50,366 nucleotides of DNA from JAABRU01 sp050180235 (GCA_050180235.1 JBFXEJ010000036.1:1-50366), one strand, 5' to 3'; positions 24,927 through 34,197 are shown, counted from the first letter of the stretch. Notes: generated by a model not told the origin, from the letters alone. Made by a program: numbers and translations.

Positions 24927-26747
24927 ATGCAATATTTTACTGTTTTTATTTCATTTATTTTGTGCCTGCTCCTTACCCCCGCGGTAAAGTATACATCTCG
25001 GCGCAAAGGCTGGATAGCCAGTCCCGTCAAAGACCGCTGGCATAAAAAGCCCACAGCCATGATGGGGGGAATTGCCATATATACCGGTGTTGCCATTCCT
25101 CTTTTTTTTGCTGCGGATTTCGGTTCTCTGCTGAAATTTACCACAGAACCGGGGACAGGAAATCTGCCGTCTGCGGATGCTGCCATATGGATCGGTATGA
25201 CGCTCTCCTTTGTTCTGGGGCTGGTGGATGATTTTCTCCGCATCAAACCCCAGACCAAACTGGTGGGACAGATACTGATAGCATCCTTTTTCGCATTTCT
25301 GGGCTTCCGCCTGCAGTGGTTTGTCTCCCTTACCCTGGATACCATGATCACCATTGTCTGGATAGTGGGCATCAGCAACGCTCTCAACCTGATTGACAAT
25401 ATGGATGGACTCTGCACAGGTGTGGCTTTGGTTGCGGCTTTGTGGTTTGCTGTCCTGTTTTCAGGAGAAGCCGGGGGCGGCATGGTATCCGCGCTGCTCC
25501 TGGCAGGCGCGCTGGCCGGTTTTCTGGTGTACAATTTCAATCCCGCCTCAATTTTCATGGGAGACTCCGGCAGTCTCCTTATCGGATTCACCCTGTCCAT
25601 GCTGGGCATACATTATTCAGGTTCCGGACAGGCCACCCGGCTGGCGGCTGTTGCGGTTCCGGTTATGATTCTTCTTGTACCTGTTCTGGATACCACCATG
25701 GTGACCCTTATCCGGCTGCTGAGCGGCAGAAAGGCATCGGTCGGCGGCAGAGATCATACCTCCCACCGTCTGGTGCTGGTCGGGTTCAGCGAAAAAGAGG
25801 CTGTGATCTTTCTTTACTGCGCGGGTGCAATTTCCGGAATCGGAGCCTGGTTTGTCAGCAGTACAGACACCCTCACATCTCCTGCTGTCATCATTCCCCT
25901 GGGGATTGCCGTGGTACTGATGGGCATTTATATGGCGCAAATCCGGGTGTATCCGGAAAAGGAGTTTTCCGTACTGCGGAATCATTCCTATACGCCCATC
26001 CTTATGGAACTGACCTACAAAAAACAGATCGCTATGGTCATTCTGGATTTCGGGCTGGTTTCCTTTTCCTATTATCTTTCCTACCGGCTCAGGTTCAGCG
26101 GTGATGATTTTATTTTTTATTTCAAAGTCTTTCTCCATTCTCTCCCTGCCATCATTGCCTGCAAGTTCATTGCCTTTTTCATTATGCACATGTACCGGGG
26201 CATCTGGGGGTTTATGAGTTCCGATGATGTCTTCGTTATTATTAAGGCTTCTTTTCTGGCCAGTCTTTTTTCCATTGCAACGGTCACGTTCATTTACCGT
26301 TTTCAGGATTTTTCCAAAGGCATTTTTCTCATTGACTGGCTTCTGACCACCGGTCTGCTGCTGGGGACACGGGGATCTTTCCGCATCGGACTGGATATGC
26401 TAAAACGTAAAACCGCATCCGGTGAAAATGTGCTGATTTACGGCGCAGGCCGGGGCGGTGAAATTCTGCTGCGGGAAATCCTCAACAACAAACTCCGCAG
26501 ACTCAAACCCGTTGGATTCATTGATGATGACACCTTCAAATCCGGCAAAAAACTGCTGGGCTATCCCATTCTCGGAACCTTTGAGAATATAGACGAACTC
26601 CGGACAAAACATCAGTTCGCCTCGGTGCTGATTTCCTTTAACGGCAAACAGCCCAATAATCTTGAAGGAGCGAAACAGTACTGCAAAACCCATGATCTCA
26701 TGCTCCGCCGTTTTTCCGTAAAACTGGAAGATGTGGATTTGGAATAA
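24927..26747 (+). CDS. WecA/MraY-type phosphotransferase fused to CapD/PglF N-terminal domain
   Basis: 606 residues in two parts. Residues ~1-330 form a polytopic GT4 enzyme with the family signatures RWHKKPTAMMGGIAIY, GLVDDFLRIKPQTKL (DD), NALNLIDNMDGLCTG and IFMGDSGSLLIGF. These enzymes load a sugar phosphate onto undecaprenyl phosphate. Residues ~355-606 add four further helices and a Rossmann domain (VLIYGAGRGGEILLREIL), as in the first half of CapD/PglF/FlaA1 dehydratases, but no SDR catalytic domain follows. I prefer the ATG at 24927 (MQYFTVF, start of TM1); an ATG at 24873 lies in a repeat. The stop TAA is the first triplet of a repeat element. Confidence 0.85.
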   Translation: MQYFTVFISFILCLLLTPAVKYTSRRKGWIASPVKDRWHKKPTAMMGGIAIYTGVAIPLFFAADFGSLLKFTTEPGTGNLPSADAAIWIGMTLSFVLGLVDDFLRIKPQTKLVGQILIASFFAFLGFRLQWFVSLTLDTMITIVWIVGISNALNLIDNMDGLCTGVALVAALWFAVLFSGEAGGGMVSALLLAGALAGFLVYNFNPASIFMGDSGSLLIGFTLSMLGIHYSGSGQATRLAAVAVPVMILLVPVLDTTMVTLIRLLSGRKASVGGRDHTSHRLVLVGFSEKEAVIFLYCAGAISGIGAWFVSSTDTLTSPAVIIPLGIAVVLMGIYMAQIRVYPEKEFSVLRNHSYTPILMELTYKKQIAMVILDFGLVSFSYYLSYRLRFSGDDFIFYFKVFLHSLPAIIACKFIAFFIMHMYRGIWGFMSSDDVFVIIKASFLASLFSIATVTFIYRFQDFSKGIFLIDWLLTTGLLLGTRGSFRIGLDMLKRKTASGENVLIYGAGRGGEILLREILNNKLRRLKPVGFIDDDTFKSGKKLLGYPILGTFENIDELRTKHQFASVLISFNGKQPNNLEGAKQYCKTHDLMLRRFSVKLEDVDLE

Positions 26748-26844
26748 GGTGATTTCCGGAAAAAAATATACCACCAAAGTATCAAAAGCTTCCAGCTTTT
26801 GCCTGTGAACTGAACCGGTATATTTATTTTCAGAAATCACCTAA
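26745..26844. repeat. GGTGATTTC-family element, copy 3
   Basis: 100 bp with ends TAAGGTGATTTCC and CAGAAATCACCTA, and core AAAAGCTTCCAGCTTTTG. Its first triplet is the stop codon of the WecA fusion; the response-regulator start is 62 bp beyond its right end. Confidence 0.88.
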
Positions 26845-26905
26845 ATGTCGTTGTAGGGTTATCCATGCTGATAAATCGGCAGGTTATCCAAAGTGAGGAA
26901 TCTGA

Positions 26906-27598
26906 ATGAAAACCCCCAAAGCCAATATACTTGTGGTGGAAGATGATCCGGCCATCCGCAACGGGCTGCTGGACGTGCTGGTGTTCAACGGTTTTCAGGC
27001 AAACGGAGTGGAAGATGGCGGAGAAGGGCTGGAAAAGGCCCTGCATGAAACTTATGATCTCATCATTCTGGACGTGATGCTGCCCACTCTGGACGGATTC
27101 AGTATATGCAGAAAAGTGAGGGAGAAAAAGCCGTCCCAGGGCATTGTCATGCTTACGGCCAAAGGCTCGGAAGATGATATTGTCACAGGTTTCAAAGCCG
27201 GGGCAGATGATTATGTTAGCAAACCTTTTTCTCTGCGGGAAATGATGGTGCGGGTGGAGGCTGTGCTGCGCCGTTCCGGCAAACGTCTGGGAGATGAACA
27301 GGTGAAATTCGGAAACATTCTGTTTGACGGGAAAAATCTTACAGCCATCTGCGGAGATCAGACAGTGGAACTGACCCGGAGGGAAATGGACATCATGATT
27401 TTTCTCCGCAGGCATGAGGATCGCATTGTTTCAAAAAAAGAACTGCTTACAGATGTCTGGGGATATGCGGATGCGAATATTGAAACCCGGACAGTTGACA
27501 TTCATATTATCAAACTCCGCAGGAAAATAGAACAGATTGCCGGAGATATTCCCGTAATTCTGACAATCCGGGGTGAAGGATACAGGCTGGCACAATGA
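26906..27598 (+). CDS. OmpR/PhoB-family response regulator
   Basis: 230 residues. Receiver domain 1-~120 with acidic pair ED13/D14, phospho-acceptor Asp56 (LIILDVMLP), Thr85 and Lys106 (YVSKPFS). Winged-helix DNA-binding domain ~135-230 with LTRREMDIMIFLRRH and TVDIHIIKLRRKIE. It overlaps the following kinase gene by four bases (ATGA), so the two form a coupled two-component system. The start follows AGTGAGGA. Confidence 0.95.
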   Translation: MKTPKANILVVEDDPAIRNGLLDVLVFNGFQANGVEDGGEGLEKALHETYDLIILDVMLPTLDGFSICRKVREKKPSQGIVMLTAKGSEDDIVTGFKAGADDYVSKPFSLREMMVRVEAVLRRSGKRLGDEQVKFGNILFDGKNLTAICGDQTVELTRREMDIMIFLRRHEDRIVSKKELLTDVWGYADANIETRTVDIHIIKLRRKIEQIAGDIPVILTIRGEGYRLAQ

Positions 27599-29691
27599 AA
27601 AAACTGCGATACCTGATACTGGTTTTCTGCATCTGCCTTTCCCTTCCTCTTGCCTGGTTTGTGTTCCGCAGCCATCAAAGCATGGAACAGGAGGAAATCG
27701 CACAGCTCCGTTATTTTGCGCAGACCCTGTTTGAGGAAACGGAGCGGGAACTGGCCCTTCTGGTGAGGGAGGAGGAAAACCGGGCCGTTGATGAATACAA
27801 TTACACCTATTCCCCGTCAGGCAGTTCAGGTGAAAATATCCGTTCCCCGCTTTCTTACCAGAAATATAAACCCTATATTATCGGATATATGCAGAACAAT
27901 CCTGACGGTTCCTTCCATTCCCCGCTTTTTGAAAACGCAGACAGTATTTCCGCAGAACTCCGGACTGTGGAAAACCGGCTGCGTCAGGTCAATGAAATCT
28001 TCAACCAAAAACGGGCTTCGGCCACTGAAATTTTTGAAATCCGGCCAGTACCGGAAATTGCCGTTCTTTCCTCTCCCAAAGCAAAAATGCCTGAAGTCAA
28101 AGGGGAAAAAAAACAGGCAGTAAAGGCTGAAGAGGAGCAGACGCAGAGTTTTGCGGATCGCTATCTGGCCCGTTCCAAATCCGGTGAGCAGAAGGAGTAT
28201 CTGGGGGAAAAACAGAAACGGGTGGAGAAAATCACCGTGAATCAGGCCATGAACTTGGCCCGGCAGGATGCGGACAGTGTGCAAATTGAATCCCGTGATA
28301 TGAAAAAGGATGCACCGGCACAAAGAGATGGGGCTGAATCTGATGTTTCTGCGGAAAACAGCGAAGACAGTGCCATGCTTTCTGCGGAAGAAAAAGCCGT
28401 TGCAGATGAGAAATGGGCAGGGAATGAATATGCTGCAAAGGCTCCGTCTGTCTCTGCCTCAGAGCGGACAGATACATCGTCAGGCCGAACTGCAAATGAA
28501 TATGCGGCAAAGCCTCCGGCTGTATCAGAACCTTTCAGAACCCCGGAACCGGAAAAACTGCAGGCTGAAGTGGATCCCATGCAGTCTGTGTTTATTGATG
28601 AAAATCAGATATTCATCTTTCGCCGCGTCGCTCTCCGCAACCAGATTTTCCGTCAGGGATTTGTGATTTCTGCCAAAAATTTTCTGGAATACCTGAAAAA
28701 CACCCATTTCATGCCCCAGCCCCTTTCCTCGTTTACCCGTATGGAACTGCAAATCACAGACAGAGGAAAAACTGTGACAGCCCTGCACGCGGGTGCAGAC
28801 GCGGAACCTGCACGGTTTTCCCTGCCTCATGATTTTCCCCGGCCATTTTCCTTTCTTCATGCAGGGCTTTTCTGCCGTGAGCTTCCTGCATCAGCCGGAC
28901 GTCAGACCCTGCATATTATGATGGCTGTGCTGACGGTTGTTTTTTTTACCGGACTGTTTGCCATTTACCGGAGTGTGCAGGCAGTGTCTGAACTTTCTGA
29001 TCGCAAATCCAAATTTGTGTCTTCCGTGACCCATGAACTCAAAACGCCCCTGACCAATATCCGCATGTATATTGAAATGCTGGAACAGGGGATTGCGCGC
29101 AGCCCGGAGCGGGAGCAGGAATATTTCCGCATTCTGGATTCTGAAAATGCCCGTCTTTCAAGACTGATCAGCAATATTCTGGAATTTTCCAAACTGGAAA
29201 AAAAGCAGTTGCGTCTTAATCTCCGGTCAGGAATATTTGATGATGTGATGAAGGAAGTCCGGCAGGTGATGAATGAAAAACTGCTGCGCGAGGGATTTGT
29301 GCTGAAAATTGAAAGTGCAGACATCCGGCCTTTTACCTATGATGCGGAACTGATGATTCAGGTTATGATCAATCTGATGGAAAACAGCATGAAATTCGGG
29401 AAAAAAAGTGCAAAAAAAGAAATCCTTGTCCGCATCCGCAGTGATAAAAAACATGTGCATGTCAGCGTGTCAGATACAGGCCCCGGTATTCCCCGGAATG
29501 CTTTGAAAAAAGTTTTTGATGATTTCTACCGGGTGGACAGTGCTCTGATCCGCACCACACCCGGAACCGGCATTGGGCTGGCTTTTGTGAAAAAAGTGGT
29601 TACTGCAATGAGGGGAAAAGTGCGCGCACTCAACAACGAAGGCCCGGGCTGCACGGTGATAATTTCCCTTCCTCTGTACTGCGTAAGGTGA
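27595..29691 (+). CDS. Membrane sensor histidine kinase
   Basis: 698 residues. TM1 ~5-22, a very long extracytoplasmic region ~25-437, TM2 ~439-460. HisKA follows with phospho-acceptor His480 (VSSVTHELKTPLTN), then HATPase_c with N box NLMENSMKFG (~593), DTGPGIP (~627) and GTGIGL (~657). The sensor region contains a hydrophilic Glu/Lys/Ala-rich stretch (~165-320) with the near-repeat NEYAAKAPSVS / NEYAAKPPAVS. It pairs with the upstream regulator; the signal is unknown. The final VR and the stop TGA are encoded by the GTAAGGTGA end of a repeat element, so the original C-terminus may have been different. Confidence 0.93.
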   Translation: MKKLRYLILVFCICLSLPLAWFVFRSHQSMEQEEIAQLRYFAQTLFEETERELALLVREEENRAVDEYNYTYSPSGSSGENIRSPLSYQKYKPYIIGYMQNNPDGSFHSPLFENADSISAELRTVENRLRQVNEIFNQKRASATEIFEIRPVPEIAVLSSPKAKMPEVKGEKKQAVKAEEEQTQSFADRYLARSKSGEQKEYLGEKQKRVEKITVNQAMNLARQDADSVQIESRDMKKDAPAQRDGAESDVSAENSEDSAMLSAEEKAVADEKWAGNEYAAKAPSVSASERTDTSSGRTANEYAAKPPAVSEPFRTPEPEKLQAEVDPMQSVFIDENQIFIFRRVALRNQIFRQGFVISAKNFLEYLKNTHFMPQPLSSFTRMELQITDRGKTVTALHAGADAEPARFSLPHDFPRPFSFLHAGLFCRELPASAGRQTLHIMMAVLTVVFFTGLFAIYRSVQAVSELSDRKSKFVSSVTHELKTPLTNIRMYIEMLEQGIARSPEREQEYFRILDSENARLSRLISNILEFSKLEKKQLRLNLRSGIFDDVMKEVRQVMNEKLLREGFVLKIESADIRPFTYDAELMIQVMINLMENSMKFGKKSAKKEILVRIRSDKKHVHVSVSDTGPGIPRNALKKVFDDFYRVDSALIRTTPGTGIGLAFVKKVVTAMRGKVRALNNEGPGCTVIISLPLYCVR

Positions 29692-29789
29692 TTTCTGAAA
29701 ATAAATATCCCGGTTCAGTTCACAGGCACAGGGCAAAAGCCGGAAGCTTTTGCTGCTTTGATGGGATATTCTTTTCTGTAAATCAACTA
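29684..29789. repeat. GGTGATTTC-family element, copy 4
   Basis: The left end TAAGGTGATTTC overlaps the kinase stop codon; the right end is TGTAAATCAACTAA, slightly decayed. The core is GGCAAAAGCCGGAAGCTTTTG. It adjoins the longer copy at 29788. Confidence 0.85.
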
Positions 29790-29929
29790 AGGTGATTTCC
29801 ATTAATGATTATACCGTTTTTCGCAGGGCGGGCACGGCTTTCTGTGCCCGCCGTCCTGCTGAAACGGCGGGCACAAAAAGCCGTGCCCGCTCTGCAATGA
29901 TGGTACATTTTTTCATGGAAATCGCCTAA
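29788..29929. repeat. Long GGTGATTTC-family element, second copy
   Basis: 142 bp with ends TAAGGTGATTTCC and GGAAATCGCCTAA, and a core palindrome of GGGCACGGCTTTCTGTGCCC type. It is the reverse-oriented twin of 19806-19948. Confidence 0.88.
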
Positions 29930-30178
29930 CATAAGTTGATATTTCAGGTGGGGATTAAATGCTGAAATACAAAACGCTTAAAGGGAATTGCCAAAGCAGG
30001 GCAGGAGATATTTCAGACATGCAGGGAAAAGATTTGATCAGAAAAAAATATTAGAAGGAAGGGACTTGGAAATTGCCATTATACCATTTATAAAATGTAA
30101 TTCTTTCTAACTCATGGCATTAACCGAGTCCCTTACAGCAGCAGGGCTTGAAACGTTGTGATTTCCATCAAACCTTAC
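29930..30178. other. Non-coding stretch with a 76 bp inverted-repeat element
   Basis: No gene seen. The only clear structure is the element at 30059-30134. The stretch separates the kinase-linked repeats from the convergent pilin gene. Confidence 0.6.
30059..30134. repeat. 76 bp AAGGGACT element
   Basis: The left end AAGGGACTTGGAAATTGCCA and the right end, which reads AAGGGACTCGGTTAATGCCA on the other strand, match at 16 of 20 positions. The interior is A+T-rich with no frame. It lies 45 bp from the pilin stop codon. Confidence 0.7.
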
Positions 30179-30673
30179 TTACGGAGTCGTCGGAGGTGTC
30201 GGAAGTATCCAGTCTCTTGTTCTTTCTGTTGTATGATCAGCATCCACCCAGTTCAGAGGTTTCACCACAATGGTAATTTTTTCTGGTGGTCCTGTTACTT
30301 TGGTAAATGTATAATTAAAATCACCATTTATTACCAATGTAATATCAGATGTCGCAGTATCTTTTACCGTGAGATTGTTTTTATCTGTATCACCTATCAC
30401 AGTAAACGCAGACAGATCATCTTTACCAGCCAGCGCATTAAAAACATCATCAATCTCCGGTTGACCATCTGCCTTCAGCGCAGCCTTTCCATATGCCAGA
30501 GAGCAAAGAGACATGCCGTTTGACAGGGCACTTTCATAAGCCTTTATCTTTGCTTCCTCAGAAACGTCAAAATATCTGGGTACGGCTACAGCCGCAAGTA
30601 TACCAATAATAATCAGTACGGCAATAACCTCTATTAAAGTGAAACCCCGTTCAGTGTGCAGTATTCTTCTCAT
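30179..30673 (-). CDS. Type IV pilin-like protein
   Basis: 164 residues. A short basic leader MRRILHTERG is followed by FTLIEVIAVLIIIGILAAVAVPRYFD: prepilin peptidase cuts after Gly10, Glu5 of the mature protein is present, and the first ~25 residues form the hydrophobic assembly helix. The rest is a ~125-residue globular head with one Cys. I chose the ATG at 30673 for its AAGGAGG site eight bases before. It could be a major pilin or a type II secretion-like pseudopilin. It stands alone, and a sigma-54-type promoter lies about 50 bp upstream. Confidence 0.9.
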   Translation of the reverse strand: MRRILHTERGFTLIEVIAVLIIIGILAAVAVPRYFDVSEEAKIKAYESALSNGMSLCSLAYGKAALKADGQPEIDDVFNALAGKDDLSAFTVIGDTDKNNLTVKDTATSDITLVINGDFNYTFTKVTGPPEKITIVVKPLNWVDADHTTERTRDWILPTPPTTP

Positions 30674-30722
30674 AACAGCCTCCTTAAACAATAATTTTGT
30701 AATAGTCTTTAGTGAATTTTAA

Positions 30723-30738
30723 TGCATTAAACATGCCA
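30723..30738 (-). promoter_or_regulatory. Putative sigma-54 (-24/-12) promoter of the pilin gene
   Basis: On the minus strand the sequence is TGGCATGTTTAATGCA, matching the TGGCAYGNNNNTTGCW consensus at every fixed position but one, with GG and GC correctly spaced. Transcription would begin near 30712, giving a ~40 base leader. RpoN control of pilA is known in several Gram-negative bacteria. Confidence 0.6.
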
Positions 30739-31321
30739 TGCCAGCATATTTATTATTTAAATTCCTATTTGCAATCCTGCAAAACACACAGTAACATTCA
30801 CCCTGCGAAAGAATTGGTTTATAACTGTCTGAAAATAATAAATTTAAAATTAAAAAAAAGATATTCATATAAGTTCCCTTTTTTTGTAAATTTATCAATT
30901 CAAACTAATTATATATCAGCAGTTCCCTTTTTGCAAGAGAATTGCTCCAAATTTTGTAGGAAAAAACAACATATTTTGCAGATTGTAAAAAGATATATCC
31001 TGTTAAACAAATCAAAATAAAAAAAGTTATCTGTTATCGCCCTGCTATTTTTTTTATGCTATTTAAACTTTTTTGGAATTCCAAATTTCAGTTTGCTCTG
31101 AAATGATGCCAACGCAGCCTCCGGAAAAGATTTCCACGAAATTAATGGCTTCATGTTACGCAGCGCTTTCAAAAATCAGCAGATTACTGTGTCCCCGTCA
31201 TTTCGGCAGAAAATATAATCACAGTAATCTCAAATGATTATGAATATCAGTTTCGTCAGCATGTAAGGTGATTTAAGGCAGAATATACCTTCTCCGCTTT
31301 GTTCAACGGCTGCTTCCAGTT
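30739..31321. other. A+T-rich upstream region without a gene
   Basis: About 580 bp, very A+T-rich from 30740 to 31080. It lies upstream of the pilin and is a likely site for an enhancer-binding activator if the sigma-54 promoter is real. From 31170 to 31260 decayed ACTGAT/CCGGAATGACG-type repeat sequence is recognisable. No credible coding frame. Confidence 0.5.
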
Positions 31322-31448
31322 ATACCAATTCTCCATTGAAAATATACTTATGATTTGATTTCCCACAGAGAACACAGAGAGAAAAAACCACAGAGAACAC
31401 AGAGGAACTAACCCACATTATTGTATAAATTCAACAGCGAATCGGTAT
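31322..31448. repeat. ATACCAAT-family element at the PBP1A 3' end
   Basis: The left end is ATACCAATTCTCCATTG and the right end CAGCGAATCGGTAT; the interior has the CACAGAGAACACAGAG tract of the 8051-8316 tandem in reverse. The PBP1A stop TAA lies exactly at its right edge. Confidence 0.85.
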
Positions 31449-33784
31449 TACATATCCATCTTGAAAAACTGATCTTTTTCCGTTACTGTATCCGAACGTC
31501 TGGAATAACGGGTGGGAACAGTTCCTGCCTTGAAACATTCAAAAATGACTCTGCGGCTGTCCGGCACAGGCAGCAGTCCGGTTTCCGCATCAATTTTTGA
31601 AAAAACAACCCCTCTGGGAACCGCAAAATCCCTTACCGGTATATCTTCATGAATTTTTTTCATAAAATCAAGCCATATGGGGCTTGCCGACCTGCCGCCG
31701 CTCTCCTTATGTCCCAATGACCGTTCCTGATCGTATCCTACCCATATTCCGGCAATATATTCCGGAGTATAGCCAATAAACCAGGCGTCATGCAGGTCAT
31801 TGGTCGTGCCTGTTTTTCCCGCGGCTGGCCGGTTAATTGAGCGTACATTGGTGGCTGTTCCCTCTTTGATTACACTTTCCATAAGACTGGTCATCAGGTA
31901 GGCTGTGCTTTCCTCAATGGCTTTTTTTCTTACAGGGGCTGTCTCTTCAATGACATTTCCGTCCCGATCCGTGATTTTTGTAATAAACACCGGCTCGATC
32001 AGATGGCCTCCGTTGGCAAATACAGCATAGGCATTGGTCAGTTCCAGCAGGGATACACCTGATGATCCCAGCGCAATGGAAAGGTTGGGATAGAGTTCAG
32101 ATTTTATACCCAGTTTTTTTGCATAGCTGATGACGTATCTCACACCAATCCGATCCAGAATCTGTATGGTGGACAGATTGCGGGATTTGGCCAGGGCAGT
32201 GCGCAGCAGAGTAGGGCCGTGAAGTTTTCTGTCATAGTTCTGGGGCCTCCATTCCATACTGGCATCCTGATAAACAAACACATTTTCCATGATTTCCGTG
32301 GCAGGGGTATAACCTTTGTCCAAAGCTGCTGAATAGATTACGGGTTTGAAGGCCGATCCCGGCTGCCGTCTGGATTGTATTGCCCGGTTAAACTGGCTGG
32401 TTCTGAAATCCCGTCCTCCTATCATTGCCTTTACATATCCGGTTCCGGATTCAATGCATAGCAGAGCGGCCTGGGCATTGGGAGTCTGTTCCACGGTCAG
32501 TTTCCAGAGCCCGCTGTCTTCGGCCTTTTCCCTGAGTTTCACCCAGATTATGTCCCCCGCGGAAAACCCTTTGTCTTTCTCCCCGGATTTGTTCCATCGG
32601 ACAGTATCCATGTTTATCCGGCCTTTTTCCCTTCCCAGGCTCACAAGGGCATTTCCCTTTTCCGCATCAGTTTCCATGACAAGCGCCCTGAGAATCTCAC
32701 CTTTGCGGAAGGAATCACCTTTCTGCTCCTCTGCCAGTTTTTTCAGATACTTCTCCATTTCTTCCGAAGCAAGATGTCCGTCCGGCCCCCGGTATCCGGA
32801 ATGCCGGCGATCCAACTCCCGCAGACCCCGGTCAACAGATCTGCGTCCGGCTTCCTGCATTTCAATATTCACCGCTGTGTAAATCCGCAGGCCACCTGAG
32901 TAGAGAATGTCCTCACCGTATTTTTCAGCCACATAACGCCGGACATGTTCCGTATAATAAGGAGCAGATTCAATGAATATATTCCGTCTGGCTTTGATAT
33001 CCAGCGGCTGTCTCAGGGCCTGATCCGCATCGGCCTGTGTGATATATCCTTCTGTAATCATACGGCTCAGAACATATTCCTGCCGGTTTCTGGCTTTTTC
33101 CATATTCCGGTACGGGGAATATTCACTGGGAGCCTGGGGAAGACCGGCCAGCATGGCACATTCGGCAAGATTCAGTTCCCCAAGGGATTTTCCGAAATAG
33201 TTTTCCGCACCCGCAGCCACACCGTATGCCCCATGCCCCAGATAAATCTGGTTCAGATAAAGATAGAGAATTTCCTCTTTGGAAAAGGTCTGGTCAATGC
33301 GCCAGGCAAGAATGGCCTCCCTGATTTTCCGTTCATAACTTTTTTCCGGGGTCAGCAGAAATGATTTGGTCACCTGCTGGGTAATGGTGCTACCGCCCTG
33401 CACAACGGTTCCTGCTTCCGCATTTTTGACAGCCGCACGGACAATACTGACAAAATCAACTCCCCTGTGCTGGAAAAAACGGGAGTCTTCTGCTGCCACA
33501 AAAGCCTGGATAAGTATCTGGGGCATCTGTGCAAGAGGGGCAACAATTCTGCGCTCTTTGTAGAATTCCGCGATCAGACTGCCGTCATCTGCGTAAACAG
33601 AGGTGATTGACGGGGGCCGGTAGTCCTTCAGGGTGGAAATCTGCGGCAGATCTTCGCTGAAATGCAGGAAAACACTCACAAGCACCAGACCCGCGCAGAT
33701 AATCCCAAAGAACAGCAAGCCTGTTCCCAGCAGGAAAATTTTTATCACACGGCCTGAAAGTACTGAAAAAACATTTCCGATCAT
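31448..33784 (-). CDS. Penicillin-binding protein 1A (bifunctional peptidoglycan synthase)
   Basis: 778 residues. An N-terminal membrane anchor (~15-40) is followed by a GT51 glycosyltransferase domain with catalytic Glu99 in AAEDSRFFQHRGVD and GGSTITQQVTKS. The transpeptidase has the active-site Ser477-x-x-Lys480 (PGSAFKP), SRN motif (AKSRNLSTIQ) and KTG box at Lys657 (AGKTGTTND). It polymerises and cross-links peptidoglycan in the periplasm. Length and order match class A PBP1a. Ribosome site is weak. Its stop codon coincides with the end of a repeat element. Confidence 0.95.
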   Translation of the reverse strand: MIGNVFSVLSGRVIKIFLLGTGLLFFGIICAGLVLVSVFLHFSEDLPQISTLKDYRPPSITSVYADDGSLIAEFYKERRIVAPLAQMPQILIQAFVAAEDSRFFQHRGVDFVSIVRAAVKNAEAGTVVQGGSTITQQVTKSFLLTPEKSYERKIREAILAWRIDQTFSKEEILYLYLNQIYLGHGAYGVAAGAENYFGKSLGELNLAECAMLAGLPQAPSEYSPYRNMEKARNRQEYVLSRMITEGYITQADADQALRQPLDIKARRNIFIESAPYYTEHVRRYVAEKYGEDILYSGGLRIYTAVNIEMQEAGRRSVDRGLRELDRRHSGYRGPDGHLASEEMEKYLKKLAEEQKGDSFRKGEILRALVMETDAEKGNALVSLGREKGRINMDTVRWNKSGEKDKGFSAGDIIWVKLREKAEDSGLWKLTVEQTPNAQAALLCIESGTGYVKAMIGGRDFRTSQFNRAIQSRRQPGSAFKPVIYSAALDKGYTPATEIMENVFVYQDASMEWRPQNYDRKLHGPTLLRTALAKSRNLSTIQILDRIGVRYVISYAKKLGIKSELYPNLSIALGSSGVSLLELTNAYAVFANGGHLIEPVFITKITDRDGNVIEETAPVRKKAIEESTAYLMTSLMESVIKEGTATNVRSINRPAAGKTGTTNDLHDAWFIGYTPEYIAGIWVGYDQERSLGHKESGGRSASPIWLDFMKKIHEDIPVRDFAVPRGVVFSKIDAETGLLPVPDSRRVIFECFKAGTVPTRYSRRSDTVTEKDQFFKMDM

Positions 33785-34104
33785 AATTCATCACTGCCCT
33801 GAATTTTATTTTGGATATTTTTCATAATGGTTTTGCACCGTTCAGACTTCCGGCGAAAATAAAGCCGAAAAAAAGTATATTGCTTTTGTAACCTGCAATT
33901 TTATTCCACACGGTGCATCTTGTCAACCATTCATATATTTTATCGTGCAATATCCATTTTTATGAGATATGGCATGAATCATGCTGCACAGATAAAACCG
34001 GCGGAGTGTCAGAAAAATTTTCCGCATTTCTATTTTAAGCGCAAAGAATGCTGAAATTTATGCAAATTGCGCAGATAGAGTTTTCAGTTTGCTGAAAATA
34101 CATA
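33785..34104. other. Non-coding gap between PBP1A and the GntR gene
   Basis: A divergent intergenic region of ~320 bp. A+T-rich, no open frame of note and no clear inverted-repeat element. It should hold the PBP1A promoter. Confidence 0.5.
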
Positions 34105-34133
34105 TTGACTTCCTGCTTTGTTCCTGATATTGG
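34105..34133 (+). promoter_or_regulatory. Probable promoter of the GntR gene
   Basis: TTGACT at 34105-34110 is a good -35 box. With 17 bp spacing the -10 position reads TATTGG (34128-34133), weak but overlapping the first operator half, as expected for a repressed promoter. Confidence 0.45.
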
Positions 34134-34173
34134 ATATGCCAATTTTGAATAAATAAAAAATTGGTTATGCCAA
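34130..34173. promoter_or_regulatory. Twin TTGGNTATGCCAA operators
   Basis: TTGGATATGCCAA (34130-34142) and TTGGTTATGCCAA (34161-34173) are the same imperfect dyad (TTGG five bases CCAA), centres 31 bp apart, or three helical turns. They lie between the promoter and the GntR start, so they are likely autoregulatory sites for that protein. Confidence 0.6.
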
Positions 34174-34197
34174 TTTAGGATAATAAGGAAGGTGTGC

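Noticed and set aside
29930..30178. Remnant transposase or phage gene between the kinase and pilin
   Set aside because: All frames are interrupted and no protein motif is visible; only short inverted repeats are supported.
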